Made by a program: the position numbers and the translations under genes. Below, piece after piece: positions 45,401 to 56,705 of a stretch of 64,000 nt of DNA. Under the pieces are notes generated by a model, which was not told where the DNA came from, made no database searches, and saw nothing but the letters and a program-made list of their open reading frames with translations. Location of the stretch: positions 47,056,245-47,120,244 of the forward strand of contig OX638372.1 of the NCBI GenBank assembly GCA_951812925.1, given 5' to 3'. How positions within the stretch are numbered: the stretch's first letter is position 1; every line of letters begins with the position of its first letter. This stretch comes from Calliopum simillimum. Its lineage: Eukaryota > Arthropoda > Insecta > Diptera > Lauxaniidae.

Positions 45401-47110
45401 CTGTTAGCAACATATATGTTCTAACATATTCAGAGAAATCATCGCTGTCAGTTTTTGCCTTCATGTGCATATGAGTTGCGAACAGAAATTAGACAAAACT
45501 ATTAAATATTTATTATGCAAAATGGAATATTTTTGCGTTAAAAATAACTTTATTTCATAGTGAGTTAATTTATTCGAAGGTTATAAAACAAGAATATTTT
45601 TAAGCTTTGCATATTTTATGAAATTTATATTTTGATTGAATTTCCTATCGTTTTAGATAAACACAAAATTCTATAAAAATATAAATAATATATCATCGGC
45701 TGAGTATTGTTTTGGCGTAAATGCCAAAACTAAGGATGCAGCCTTATGTTCCCGAGTATGCTCTTTTCAAAGGCTTTATCTATTTAGCCACGGTGTTCAA
45801 GAAACAGATTTAAATAAAATTTCAAATTACCAATTTTTTTTTTTTTTTATATTGTTACTAGGTTATTTTTATGAAGAACAGTGCAAATTTCCAAATAATA
45901 TATGCAGCACTTTTCAAAAAATTTAAAAAATTCGATATCCCATATAAAATACAAAAAATTAAGAAAAAAAAAAACAACAAATAAATATAAAAATAGTTAC
46001 ATTTAATGTATTTTGCAATGGTGAATCCGAATCCGGCCTTAGAATTGGTGTATCTTATACGGTTTTTGAGATATCTTAGCCTAAACAAGGAAAAAATACC
46101 GTTTTTGCTATATTTTGAACTGGAATATAGAACATTCATACGCAGAATCCGATACAGTATCTCAAAGTTTTGATCTTTTTCTTTAAACGAGATACTGTAT
46201 CGGATTCTGCGTATGAATGTTCTATATTCTAGTTCAAAATATAGCAAAAACGGTCTTTTTTCCTTGTTTAGGCTAAGATATCTCAAAAACCGTATAAGAT
46301 ACAGCAATTCTAAGGCCGGATTTGGATTCACCATTGCAAAATACATTAAATGTAATTATTTTTATATTTATTTGTTCTGTTTTTTTTTTTTTTCTTAATT
46401 TTTTGTATTTTATATGGGATATCGAATTTTTTAAATTTTTTGAAAAGTGCTCCATATATGATTTTGAAATTTGCACTGTTCTTCATAAAATTAACCTACT
46501 AACAATATAAAATAAAAAAAAAATGGTAATTTGAAATTTTATTTAAATCTGTTTCTTGAACACCGTGTAGCCCTATATCATTTCAGATCAGAGTTATCAA
46601 GTAAGCTTAAAAATGAAATTTCCCAAAAATTTTAAATTGGCGTAAACGACAAAACAATATTCAGCTGACGATATAACAAACAGCGATGTCTCAATTAAAA
46701 GTGCCACCATTAACATAAATCAGCGCTTCTTTTTTCTAATAATGGGTACTAAAATCGCGCAAATTTTTAAAAAAATTTTTATGGGGGTTATCGTGAATAA
46801 ATATTCCCGGGGAATTTTCTCAGACTGTCGTGCATTCTCTATTGCAGTTTAAGAAAATTCCCCGGGAATCTTGATTCACGATAACCCCTATATTTCATAC
46901 TTTTACCTTTCTAAATAATCCCTTTACCTTATTACGGAAACGTTGTAGCCCAGTCAGCAAAGACATCAGTAACATTTTTATTACCAAAATGCTGGCCCAA
47001 AATATAAAACAACAAAATACCGGATTCTCAAGTGTCAACAAGAGAAGACCTTTTGTATTTGTATTTATAAAGCTGGGTGTTCTTGTAACGTTATCCATTG
47101 TTAAGTTCAT
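42450..47110 (-). CDS. Mgstl: Microsomal glutathione S-transferase 1-like, copy A
   Basis: Three exons: 47110-46928, 43074-42995 and 42702-42450. They sum to 516 bases, or 171 residues. It is a MAPEG-family integral membrane enzyme of the ER and outer mitochondrial membrane that conjugates glutathione to lipophilic substrates and reduces lipid peroxides. Visible features: first membrane segment LENPVFCCFIFWASILVIKM, the family signature HVERVRRAHRNDMENILPF spanning exons 2-3, and later helices FRVAAVARIIHTLVYAFYPV and AISFAVAFAITIYM. Exon sizes (183, 80, 253) are identical to copy B, showing tandem duplication. Its 3.9-kb first intron contains two large palindromes and a hairpin. Confidence 0.92.
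43598..45331. mobile_element. Fold-back palindrome, family 3 copy B
   Basis: The same element as 27466-28783 but with longer arms. AACCTAAAAGTTCAAAAACA at the left returns at the right near 45310-45331, passing through AATAGTATTAAGCGATGCAT-type and TAGCCCAGGAAAATAAG blocks on both sides. The centre is near 44440. It lies within the first intron of Mgst copy A. Confidence 0.85.
45786..46572. repeat. 787-bp near-perfect palindrome
   Basis: AGCCACGGTGTTCAAGAAAC at the left mirrors GTTTCTTGAACACCGTGTAG at the right. The halves are nearly identical up to a centre at about 46186, where GAGATACTGTATCGGATTCT faces its complement with almost no spacer. The mirrored open frames on the two strands (up to 162 codons) arise from the palindrome and are not genes. 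Its left half also occurs at 29310-29610. Confidence 0.9.
46781..46893. repeat. 113-bp hairpin next to Mgst exon 1
   Basis: GGGGTTATCGTGAAT...ATTCCCGGGGAATTTTCT is followed after about 20 bp by its reverse complement. It lies only 34 bp inside the intron from the exon 1 donor of Mgst copy A. It looks like a very small inverted-repeat element. Confidence 0.85.
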
Positions 47111-48713
47111 TTGTGTCCAGATATGTTTTGTTTTAATAAAATTTATTTAATAATGGTAAATAAATCGTTAGATCACTTAGACTGTTTGGTTACGAGAAGA
47201 CTGAAATTTTGCAACTGATCTTCAGTATTCTTAAGCTGAGTTTTGCAAAAACATGGAGCACTGATCGACAAAAAAATTAATTTTTGTACCCAATTTTTTT
47301 TCGCTTTATTTATTTATTATTTATTTGATTATTTTTATAATCGATTTATTTTTGTGTTTAAAACAAATACTAAAGATCAAGAACGAGATCACTACCAGGG
47401 GCCTGTCCAAAACGTTTTTTGGGAGTTTCAAAACATTTCATTTCAATATATGTTATGTCTTGTACCCGCCTTTTATTTATCAAATACTTCAGTTCAGTGA
47501 TCCGTGCAAATGTCTTGACAGTACTAGGATACGAAAGAGAAAAAACAAATACTGTACTGTCCTGTCTCGTTTAATATGCTTCAATTCTGTTTAGTTCAGT
47601 TCATGTACTGTAAGTTGTAGTGTACACTAAAAAATGCTCCAAATGTAGATTTTCGCTCTTTCTTTCGCGAAAATACTTTTAAGCTACTCCAATTGTGAGC
47701 TACCAATGCGTAGCAACTTACCATAGCATACATTTTATTGTAGTTATTTTAATATTTGCAAGTTTTACACTGACTTGTTTGTATAAAATATAGTGCACTG
47801 AAGTATTTGTTAGAATCACTTTTTTTTGTCACTGATAAAACAAGATAGTGTACTTCAGTGTCAAAATTAAATCAGTGTACAATGAAGTTTTAATTTGGAT
47901 TTTTTTGGATCCAATACTTCAGGTCAGTGTAATATATTCGAGTAAAAAAATTTTCATCAAGATGTCTTGTGCAGGCCCCCAATCACTGTCGCGAAAATCA
48001 GTTTTTTTTTTTTTTTTTTGCGAATATAATTGTGTAGTTTAGGAAATTTTCTATAAAAAAATCATGAGGGTTGTTACTTTTGAGGTCGAATAACTTTCTG
48101 GATCTTAAGTATTTGTTTTAGAACTACAAAATTAAAGGATTATGAATATTGAGGGATTTAATTTGTTAGATATAAAAGTTTAATTTTGCTGGGCTATATC
48201 TCCTCAGTTATAAAAAAAAAAAATCAACATTCTTTATTAAAAGTGTTCGCCTTTTTCAGGAACCATTGTTGTCCAAACGAAAAATGTCAGGTTTAAACCA
48301 TGGTACAAAATTCATGTCGATCGGTGTAATTTAATTGCATGTTTTTTTATAATTTAACAAACTGGCTTTTGCTGTCAAATGAAAAAAGACCTTCAAGAAC
48401 TGGTTTTTTTGTGTTGTTTTATTTGTTGAATACTTAAAGATCGCACATTCATATATAATTTTGACTTAAATATTTTAACAATAATTAATATATAATTTGA
48501 TAGCTTCCTTTAGGGTGTTTTTTATAAGTAAGTACATAAATAAGTATGTATATGCATATAAGAATCTTCTGTTGTACGAGAAAGAGTTAAACTTGTAATT
48601 TCTCAAGTGTTCGCATAATTTTGTAATACTTGTTAAAGTGTTTCTTGTGGAAAGTGGTTCAAATTGTACGCCTGATGGATCAAAGCTTCTTCTGATTCCT
48701 TGTATCAAAGATT
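47111..48713. other. Upstream region of Mgst copy A; no gene seen
   Basis: AT-rich intergenic DNA between two tandem Mgst genes. It contains T-runs (48001-48020) and no supported exon. Confidence 0.4.
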
Positions 48714-50509
48714 TTATATAAAACGTACTGTTCCCACTGTCATACAGACGGCCATAAACATTGTTACGAGCAATGTTATCAAGAATGCTATCATACGTGC
48801 TGGCTGTGGTATCGGCCAAAAGGCATAAATTAAAGTGTGAAAAATTCGCGATGCTGATCCAATTCGGAAAAGTGTGCATGCCATAATGGGATTTGGATTA
48901 GTTGTTATAAAAATCAATGACACTATTAGAAATGGCAAGATATTCTCCAAGTCATTTAGATGTGCCCTGAAATGAGAATAAATTTTTGCAATGTGTAGTA
49001 TACTTTTAGGCGTTAGGAAATAAAGCCCAACCAAAACGAACTAATTTATAATAACTAAAACTAAATAATAATAATAATAAATTTATATCAAAATAATTTG
49101 GGCGGTGATAATTTTGGAAATAGCGCCCAAAATTTGGGCTTTTTGGAGCATTATTTCGTTTAAAAATCTCATCGCCCAAAAAAACGAAATAAACCCTAAA
49201 CAATTAATAAAACGAAATAACGCCCAAAACATATGAAAAAACAACCAAAAACATAAACGAAATAACGCCCAAATTATTTTCATGTTAATTTGGGAAGTAA
49301 TCATTTTAGAAATAACGCCTCAAATTTATTTATAAGAAAATAATTTGGGCGTTATTTTTTTCTAACATGAAATAACGGCCAAACACCAAAAAAAAAAAAA
49401 ATAAAAATAAAGTCCAAATTTTGAGCGTTATTTCTAAGATGATTTATATCAAGATAATTTGGGCGTTATTTGGTTTTTTTTTTTTGGCATTATTTCCTGA
49501 GGCCATGTCCTTAGTATTAACACCACCTTCATACAAGTGAAAAATACTAAGTAAATTTTTCAAGTTGTTGATATTTGATGTTTAAACAATTTTTCTTTTA
49601 AATTTTGAATAATTTTCTTTGAGCTTTTCTTTTCATAATAAAAATTAACTCAACAGTCTTAAAACTATTATATTATTTACCAAAAATACCAAATAACTAA
49701 TTAACTCAAAAGGCAAGACTGAAGTTAAGAGAAAAATTGAAACTTTCAACCACCAGATCACGTTTCATAGCTAAAAATAACCTAGTCTTGTTATATCGCT
49801 TCAAAAATAGCACAAAACGGTGTTTTTAGTACACTTTTAAGTTAGGATATCTCAAAAACTATTCAAGATACAGCAATTTTGAGATTGGATTCGACAAATA
49901 CATCGAAAATTGCTATTTTAATTTTTGCTTCATTTACTTATTATTTTACTTTCCTATCAAAAATCAAAAAAAGGGTACCCTGCGCCGTCCCATTGAGATA
50001 TCTTATTTGAATACCGTGTGTTTCGATTGAAATTTACAGAAGACTGAATGTTAAAGGCAAATTTTGCGAGTAGCTTATGAAAAATTGCTCACTTTTAAAT
50101 TTTCTTATTTTGTCTAAAGTTACTTTGTCCACAGATTTTTCTACATTTAAAATTTGAGTGAAAACTTGTTAACCTTCGAACCCGCTCAACATCAGGATCA
50201 ATTTTTACTTCACTTCCTTTGTTCATATTAACATCCTCAATGCTTGCAACGGCCTGTATATAGTATAAAACAAAAAACAAATTTTATTAAAGCATCTCTA
50301 AAAAACAAAAAACAGATTCCTGTAACCTTTTTACGATGTCTTTGTACTCCAGTAAGTAATGACATCAAGAGCATTTTTATTAACAAAACGCTACACCAAA
50401 ATAAATAACAACAAAATACCGGATTCTCTAATGACAATAAATTCAGACTCATTTTAGCGCTGATTTCCTCCGTAGGAGTAACTGTTGGAGTTGCCGAACT
50501 TGTAGCCAT
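48714..50509 (-). CDS. Mgstl: Microsomal glutathione S-transferase 1-like, copy B
   Basis: Exons 50509-50327, 50253-50174 and 48966-48714 (183, 80 and 253 bases; 171 residues), the same architecture as copy A. Membrane segments LENPVFCCYLFWCSVLLIKM and ARMIAFLITLLVTMFMAV are visible, with the signature DVERVRRAHLNDLENILPF. Exon 1 starts MATSSATPTVTPTEEISAK, longer in Ser/Thr than copy A. The donor of exon 1 is a weak GTTACA and that of exon 2 GTTAAC. Intron 1 is only 73 bp and intron 2 is 1.2 kb with a repeat cluster. The role is as for copy A; the differences in N-terminus and helices suggest different substrate preference or expression. Confidence 0.9.
49030..49500. repeat. Cluster of GGGCGTTATTT / AAATAACGCCC repeats
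   Basis: AATTTGGGCGTTATTT and its complement occur many times in alternating orientation, making several overlapping hairpins. It lies in intron 2 of Mgst copy B. It looks like a decayed inverted-repeat element. Confidence 0.7.
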
Positions 50510-51640
50510 TTACAATAATTTTTCCGTTCCGCACTGAATGAATTCGATTTTGTAAATATTTCAATCTAGAACTTTTGAAGACGTGTTGTCTGTCTTTTGA
50601 GCATTTTCTTTTAAATTTATTGCAAGAACTTGATTAGAATTATTAGAAGACCAGATGATAGTTCACATAGAACCATATATTTATCGTATGATATATACGT
50701 ATGTAGGTCAAGGACTAAAAAAAGTTCATTGTCATGGTGTTGTTAATGGATAAAGTATAGCATGTAATTTAGCTATTGATTTTTTGGTTTTTGTATCGAA
50801 AATAAACAAAAGATATTTTTACCTAATGTATCTGAAATAAATCTGTATTCTAGACCAATATATTTTATAGTTTATAGATACATATTTGAAACACGATATA
50901 TCCACTTTGGAGTAGGTACCAGACGGACTTGAGTATGCAAAATATGAGTAATGAAAACTGAGCTCATATTCGTATTATTATTATTTAAAGGCTCTGGATT
51001 ATACTGCGGCCTGAAAGATTTTTTGCACAGCCTTTTTCCCTATCAGAACAGTTGCAGGCTATCTATAAATCTTTATCCTTTCTCAAATGTGCAAAAACCT
51101 ACCTTAAGCAATATATTTAATTCTAGCCAATGGTTTCGGACATCCAAAGTTGTCCTCAACAATCCGTACATCTACCATTTTTCAATTGGATTCCTACTTT
51201 CCGAGTTATAAGTCTTTTAAGTAAGGGTATCTTTCAATATACAAAGGATTTTTCTGGACCGAACAAATAAAAAAGGTCAAGTCTTATAACTTTTATCAAT
51301 ATCACTTTTTATAACCAAAATTTTGAGCTTCTGCAGACGAAGATGGAATAAAAAATGACTGCTCTATCCTAAATTTTGTGCAGAAACCTACTTAATAAAT
51401 GCCTCCTAAATTAACAGAACAAAAATTTAATTTACTGTAATATGGTCAAGGACACGTTCAACTCCTATATAGCCCAAAATTTGAAATCGCCATAACTTCG
51501 TCTATACTTGAAGTATAATTATTTTTATATTTATATATTTGGTACCTGAAATAGTACATTCGATAACTCATTAATAATGGGCGCGATTAGTTCATGGACA
51601 CGCTTACCTTCCTTATAGCTTCCATTTTTGATCGGCCATT
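50510..51640. other. Between Mgst copy B and tandem repeats; no exon 3 found
   Basis: I looked for a third exon that would complete the exon pair at 52579-52909 (an ENILPF or QPxR coding block on the minus strand) and saw none. The sequence is AT-rich with scattered repeat relics. Confidence 0.45.
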
Positions 51641-52010
51641 TTGTTTTAGAAAAATGTTATCCCTAATTTGAAATTAGCACTCCGAAAACCTCCTAGGCAC
51701 AGTTTTGTCGTGGTATAATAATTTTTTAAGAAATATGTTCGCCATCTTGCTTTCGCCTCCGTAGCCACAATTTTGTCGTGATATAATCAGAAAATTGTCC
51801 GACATTTAGGATTTTTTTTTGAAACATTATATCCCAAATTTATAATCACCGACCTCGAAAACTCCCCTAGCCACAATTTTGTTGCGATATGGTAATTTTT
51901 TTGAGAACATTTTACGCCATTTTGGAACTGCCATTTCGTTTTCCAAAAATTTGATTCCGAATTTGGAATCACCGACCTTGAAAACCGCCTAGCCACAAAT
52001 TTGTCGTGAT
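51640..52010. repeat. Degenerate tandem repeat, ~110-130-bp units
   Basis: The phrases AGCCACAATTTTGTCGTGAT and AATCACCGACCTTGAAAAC recur about three to four times between 51640 and 52010. A uniform hAT-type insertion follows at 52011. No coding. Confidence 0.7.
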
Positions 52011-52387
52011 TAGTGATGAGAAAAATTAGTCTTGTTCTTGATAATTTTTCGAGACCAAGAACAAGACGCTGATATAATTTCAATACCAGTTATGGCCTTG
52101 GTCACGATGATCATCATCTTAGTAATAATTAAATGCTGTGTCAAGCCCCTTTCAAGCATAAAATCATCCCTCAATTCGCAATTTAGCATCTTAAAAACTC
52201 AACTGCCTCGGAAAAATAAGGTTTGGAAATTTTTAACGCTCAACAATTTTTTCAAAACCAAGACCGAGACCAAAACTTAACGCCCAAAATTAAGACCAAG
52301 ACTCAATGTCAAAATCAGGACTCAATGTCCAAGATCAAGACCAAGACTGTAGGACTGTAAGTCTTGGTCTTGGTTTGCTCATCACTA
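52011..52387. mobile_element. hAT-type non-autonomous element (TAGTGATGAG)
   Basis: TAGTGATGAG and its complement CTCATCACTA mark the ends. They are flanked by related octamers GTCGTGAT (52003-52010) and CACGTGAT (52388-52395), an imperfect 8-bp duplication. The tandem unit at 51770 reads TTGTCGTGATATAA uninterrupted, giving the empty site. The interior is rich in CAAGACCAAGA. Confidence 0.75.
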
Positions 52388-52578
52388 CACGTGATATAAC
52401 AGTGTCATGTCTATAAAGAGAAAATATGCTGTCACGGTAACTAAAAAGAATTTGCTTAGGTTCAAAGTTGTTTGGTCTCTTTAAATTAGAATTGAAACGA
52501 TCGAATTTTGAGTATTGGGCGCAATCAAATGCATTTAACAACACTTGAGAAGATACTTAGTAGTAAAAGTATATTAAC

Positions 52579-52909
52579 CTTCGAACACGCTCAACGTCAG
52601 GATCAGCTTTTATTTCACTTCCTTTGTTTATGGTGGCATCCTCACTGCTTGAAATAGCCTGTATATAAAACAAAGTACACATTTTATTAAAGCAAATTTT
52701 AGAAAAAAGTCAGTAGTCCCTGCCACCTTATTACGAAATCTATGGACTCCAGTAAGCACTGACATCAATAGCATTTTTAGTATTAAAATGCTGCACCAAA
52801 AGAGATAGCAACAGAATACCGGATTCTCTAGTGATAATAAATTTATACTCATTTTTGTGTTCGAATGCTTGGTTGGTGCAATTGCTGCAATTGTCAAATT
52901 TGTATCCAT
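52579..52909 (-). CDS. Mgstl: Third Mgst exon 1-2 pair without its own exon 3
   Basis: Exon 1 52909-52727 (61 codons, MDTNLTIAAIAPTKHSNTK then SINLLSLENPVFCCYLFWCS) and exon 2 52658-52579 (AISSSEDATINKGSEIKADP then DVERVR). The sizes, 183 and 80, equal those of copies A and B, and both frames are open. No exon 3 is visible before the next upstream exon of copy B at 50509. Either this pair splices to the exon at 48966-48714, acting as an alternative promoter of the same gene, or it is a partial duplicate. It is closest to copy B (shared CCYLFWCS, INKGSE/MNKGSE). The exon 1 donor is a weak GTGGCA. Confidence 0.8.
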
Positions 52910-53814
52910 TGTACTTGAATAGTCGCGTAATACTAAGTTGAATTTTTATTTTTTTTGTAAATAATAAAAATTCTTACGTAATATTTTGCCTTTCTTATTG
53001 ATTGAGATAGATATACCTTTTGGTCATTTTTAATTTGGCCATATTTTGGGTATTGATTAATAACCATTTATATTTTCTTGCGTGTTTTGAAATTACTCTT
53101 TGACTAAATTATTTATTAGATGTTCAGGTGATAGTTCACATGAAATGACACTGCGCATTTCGTTAATTTGATTAAGGATAAAGTTTGGTTTGCTATGTCA
53201 ATTAAATTTTATTTCTAAAGATAAGGAAATTGTTTTGAAATTGGTCTCAAATTTTGTAGCTAAGACAAGTCTATGTATAGAAACATGAAAGGGGTTCATT
53301 GCAATCACCATTAACATACATACATTGACATAAATATGAAGCAAAACACGCCAAGCGTACCAGTTGAAAATTTTATTGTCTCCGATTTCGCTCAAATTTG
53401 GCAATATGGTAGATCCGGTGTGCAAGAACAATATTCCTGTAGTATTTGGTTCTAGTACCATTTGTTGTTAAAATACAGGGTGTTGAAGTTGGCGTTTTTT
53501 GTTTTTAAGAAAAGCGTAAAAATTACCCTTATGTGGGGGATGTAGAGGGTTATAATTGTCTACAAAATATTCCTCTACAAAATATTCCTACTGAACACAT
53601 GATACATCTCAGATGTAAGGATCATATACATAGTTAAATTCATCGAGTTAACACAAGAATGCCTTTTTTTTTTCATGTGCAGTGGATTTAAAAGCTTCAA
53701 AAATCGAAAATGCCTGAAAGCGTGTCGCTAATTTTCCTACCAGAGCTGACCTATACTATTCGTAGCAGTTGTACGAAATTTGCTTTGATTATCTCATAAA
53801 GAGTTCTTAAAATT
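52910..53814. other. Upstream of the third Mgst exon pair; no gene seen
   Basis: AT-rich sequence with relics of fly dispersed repeats. No convincing exon on either strand. Confidence 0.4.
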
Positions 53815-54020
53815 TTGCTAGTATGGGAGGTCCATCGCCCTCTTGTCCGAATTCGCTAATTTTCCTTTAAGAGTTTACCTATACTATTGGTAGCAAGTGT
53901 ACGAAATTTGGTTTGATTATCTCAGATAGTACCCTCAGTATAGTTTTTAATATTTTACTAGTATGTGAGGTGCCACGCCCTATTGTTCAAATTCGACCAA
54001 ATTTTGTTGATAGCTTGAGT
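53815..54020. repeat. Two diverged GGGAGGTGCCACGCC units
   Basis: TATGGGAGGTCCATCGCCCT (near 53823) and GTATGTGAGGTGCCACGCCC (near 53960) begin two units about 140 bp apart. They are the same family as the array at 19672-20230 but more diverged. Confidence 0.65.
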
Positions 54021-54320
54021 GATCCATCCTTATTATATACATATGTATATAATTTGGTTGCAGTGCTCAGCTCCGTTTATTTGATGCCACATATCGTCGG
54101 GTTAAAACTACAACTAGACATCTACATTTTTCATGTTTTGAGAAAATGGCGTTTTAAGTTTTTTGAATTTCGTTTTTTGTATGGGATTTAGCAGTTTTCT
54201 ACTTTTTATTCTTTATGTAAAATTGGATGAGGACTTCATATCAAAAAACCGACTAGCCCCATTCAGATCCATTTGTTCTTCATGTTTTTGTATACTAAAG
54301 TCAAAATGTCAGTACATTTA

Positions 54321-56259
54321 CTGCCGTCCTAAGCAAGAATGCCGTAACTCCAATTTTCAAAAAAAATTAGCTTATGCCGTTTTTTGGGTCATCACGGTTC
54401 TGTCCGTCAACCCACAAAAACAGGTTGCAGCATACCTTTATTTTCCCTATAAATTCAACTACGACTTTTATCGTAACTCCCAGCCATACACATTTTACAA
54501 TTTAAGAATACCGTATCTCCACATGCTAAGCAAAAACACCGCAACTCCATGAAAATATATCGATACCTTAGAGCGCTATTGTCCTATCTCCACTTTTTGC
54601 GATTTTGAGATTTTTGCAGTTATGGCAACATTATGGGCTTCTTTACCGTGTGGAAAACTGTGTGATGTCAAAATACCCCTAAAACACCAAAATATTCGAA
54701 AATTTAAAAAAATCCTATCTCCAAACTGTAATTTTTTCAAGTGCGCTACTGTCCTATCTCCACTGAATATTCAAATAAGTCACATTTTAAAAAAAATTCT
54801 TTGTTTTTTCGCGTTTTCTAAGCATTTCATGACTTTATGCGACATTTTAGTGAACAAATTTGGATACACCCAAGGCTCCACTCTTGTTTGTCGGAACCAA
54901 AAAATTCAAAAAAAAAAAAAAAAAAAAAATCGTTTTTTCATGTTTTCTACGCGTTTTATGACTTTTTACGACATTTTAGTGGAAGAGTTCAAAAAATTTA
55001 CTATATACGTCGTTTTTTTTGAATAGTAGTGGAATTCTATATAGGGCCAAAAGTAATGTCATACTGTAAATTGGCTGGGATTTCGTTAGAAATTAATAAA
55101 ATTGGTTAAAAACAATAAATTATGTTAAAACATACTACAGGTAAAAATATTGCATATATCGTTATACCAAAATAGCAGCCAATCCGAAATAACCACTGTT
55201 TGAAATCTTCTTTTTGCATTCCCCAACAATTGGAAAAATGGAGATAGGACTATAGCGCTCTAAGGTATCGATATGTAGTATCATACAATTTTAAAATCAT
55301 TTCATTTCCCTAAATCATTTTAAAAACAAACAAATTTTCTTTATGACACATCTCGTGCGCCTAGGAAGTTTCGATTATGGCCTCTGGACAAGTCAGTCAG
55401 TAAAATTTTCTCTAAGATCTATTTTAAAGTATGGTTCCACAGAGGAAAATTGTAGCAGCTCAGATTGATTGAATCTGTCATTTTTAAAAGGGTATATGTG
55501 ACTAAATTGAAACTTATGAAAAATTTATGAAAAATCCTCATAAGTTTGGTAAATCTTATTTCAGTGCGATTTTAGTGATGGGGATTAACTAACAATAATA
55601 GCAAGCAGTTATCTGCGTACTTGGAAAATAGATAAACCAACCAGTGCCATCGCCACAATGACAAAAAGGCAAAAGAATAATTCTCTGTCGACCGATACAT
55701 ATCCCCTTTTAAAAATGACCGATTCAATTAATCTGTGATTCAACTTGGAATTCACAACTTAAGGAAATTCAAACCCACATGGTGGACAACGAATCAGATC
55801 AAATCCCTCTTACATAAAAAGGAACTGTGCGTAAGCGGAAATATTACAAAGACACTGCAGAACAACGGAAAAGAGCTTGCCAGGAAGAAAAAACCAGTAG
55901 ACACAAAATTGGTATTGGCCTTGGTCCCCAAAACACAAGAGTGTTTCTTTGGATTTACTCTTTCTTCACAGTAAATTTAATCAAAAGTTGTCTTTACGGC
56001 ATTTTTGATTTGTATCAGCTTCGTCAGAAGTAGTGCGATGCAAAACATATTACCGTAACTCCATTTTCGACTGAAATTTACGGAATTGGCTATTTCTACT
56101 ATTGCCATTATGTAGAGCGTGAAAAATCCTCTAGGAATGAGGAATAAAAACTAGTTTTCCTTAAAGCTGAAACCGTTGAGGAAACGAAACAGCAAGAAAC
56201 ACAAAAACTCATTTTACAGAAATAAAAATTAATTGGAGTTACGGCATTCTTTCTTAAGG
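54321..56259. repeat. Inner inverted repeats of the nested element
   Basis: CTGCCGTCCTAAGCAAGAAT...GCCGTAACTCCAATTTT at 54321 returns in reverse complement at 56233-56259, continuing at 56691-56705 beyond the MITE. Inside, a second pair, TATCGATACCTTAGAGCGCT (54558) and AGCGCTCTAAGGTATCGATA (55255), forms a smaller hairpin about 715 bp across. The phrase CC(G/T)(T)A(A/T)CTCCA recurs at least seven times between 54343 and 54760. Open frames here are not recognised. Confidence 0.7.
55461..55735. mobile_element. MITE, family 1 copy B
   Basis: The ends CAGATTGATTGAATCTGTCA and (in reverse complement) CAGATTAATTGAATCGGTCA lead into TTTTTAAAAGGGG on both sides. It is about 275 bp, sharing its body with 3583-3828. 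This copy has the fuller inverted ends (about 40 bp). Confidence 0.8.
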
Positions 56260-56690
56260 GAACGGTCCATTCAGTACGTCGAGTACGTCACGTCGTTTTT
56301 TTCGACTGACAGCTAAGTTAAAAATATGAGTTTATATCAAGTGTGACCCAATCAGTACGTCTCCGTCAACGCAACGTACAAAAGTTGCCCAACTCCCAAC
56401 TTTCGACGTACGTCGTGAGATTTGACAACCGTAAAATAAATTTATTTTCAATTTCATTTGTTGTTTTTTTTTTTTTTTCGTTTTTGTTTTATTTTTTGAA
56501 TAATATTGGCATAAAAAAATATTGGAGCTGTGCAAGTGTAAAATTAAAATTTGAAATTGATATTATAAAAAGAATTGTGATGTTTAAATCCGTTTTCGAA
56601 GTATTCATTGGGCCAGGCTTCTCCGTCAAATGCGTCGCAGTCAGTTGAAAAAAACGACGAGACGTATTCGACGTACTGAATGGACCGTTC
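56260..56690. mobile_element. MITE with GAACGGTCCATTCAGTACGT ends
   Basis: Inverted ends of more than 45 bp (GAACGGTCCATTCAGTACGT, then GTCGTTTTTTTC). The interior has a T-run and no coding. It splits the inner repeat of the surrounding element: the ...CATTCTTTCTTAA and GCTTTAGGACGGCAG halves flank it. Confidence 0.85.
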
Positions 56691-56705
56691 GCTTTAGGAC
56701 GGCAG

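Noticed and set aside
45858..46346. 162-codon open frame on the minus strand, mirrored by plus-strand frames
   Set aside because: It lies wholly in a palindrome, so both strands give the same peptides. Composition is Tyr/Phe/Ile-rich as expected from AT-rich DNA.
53198..53461. 87-codon minus-strand frame
   Set aside because: The sequence resembles a widespread fly dispersed repeat, and the peptide has no recognised feature.
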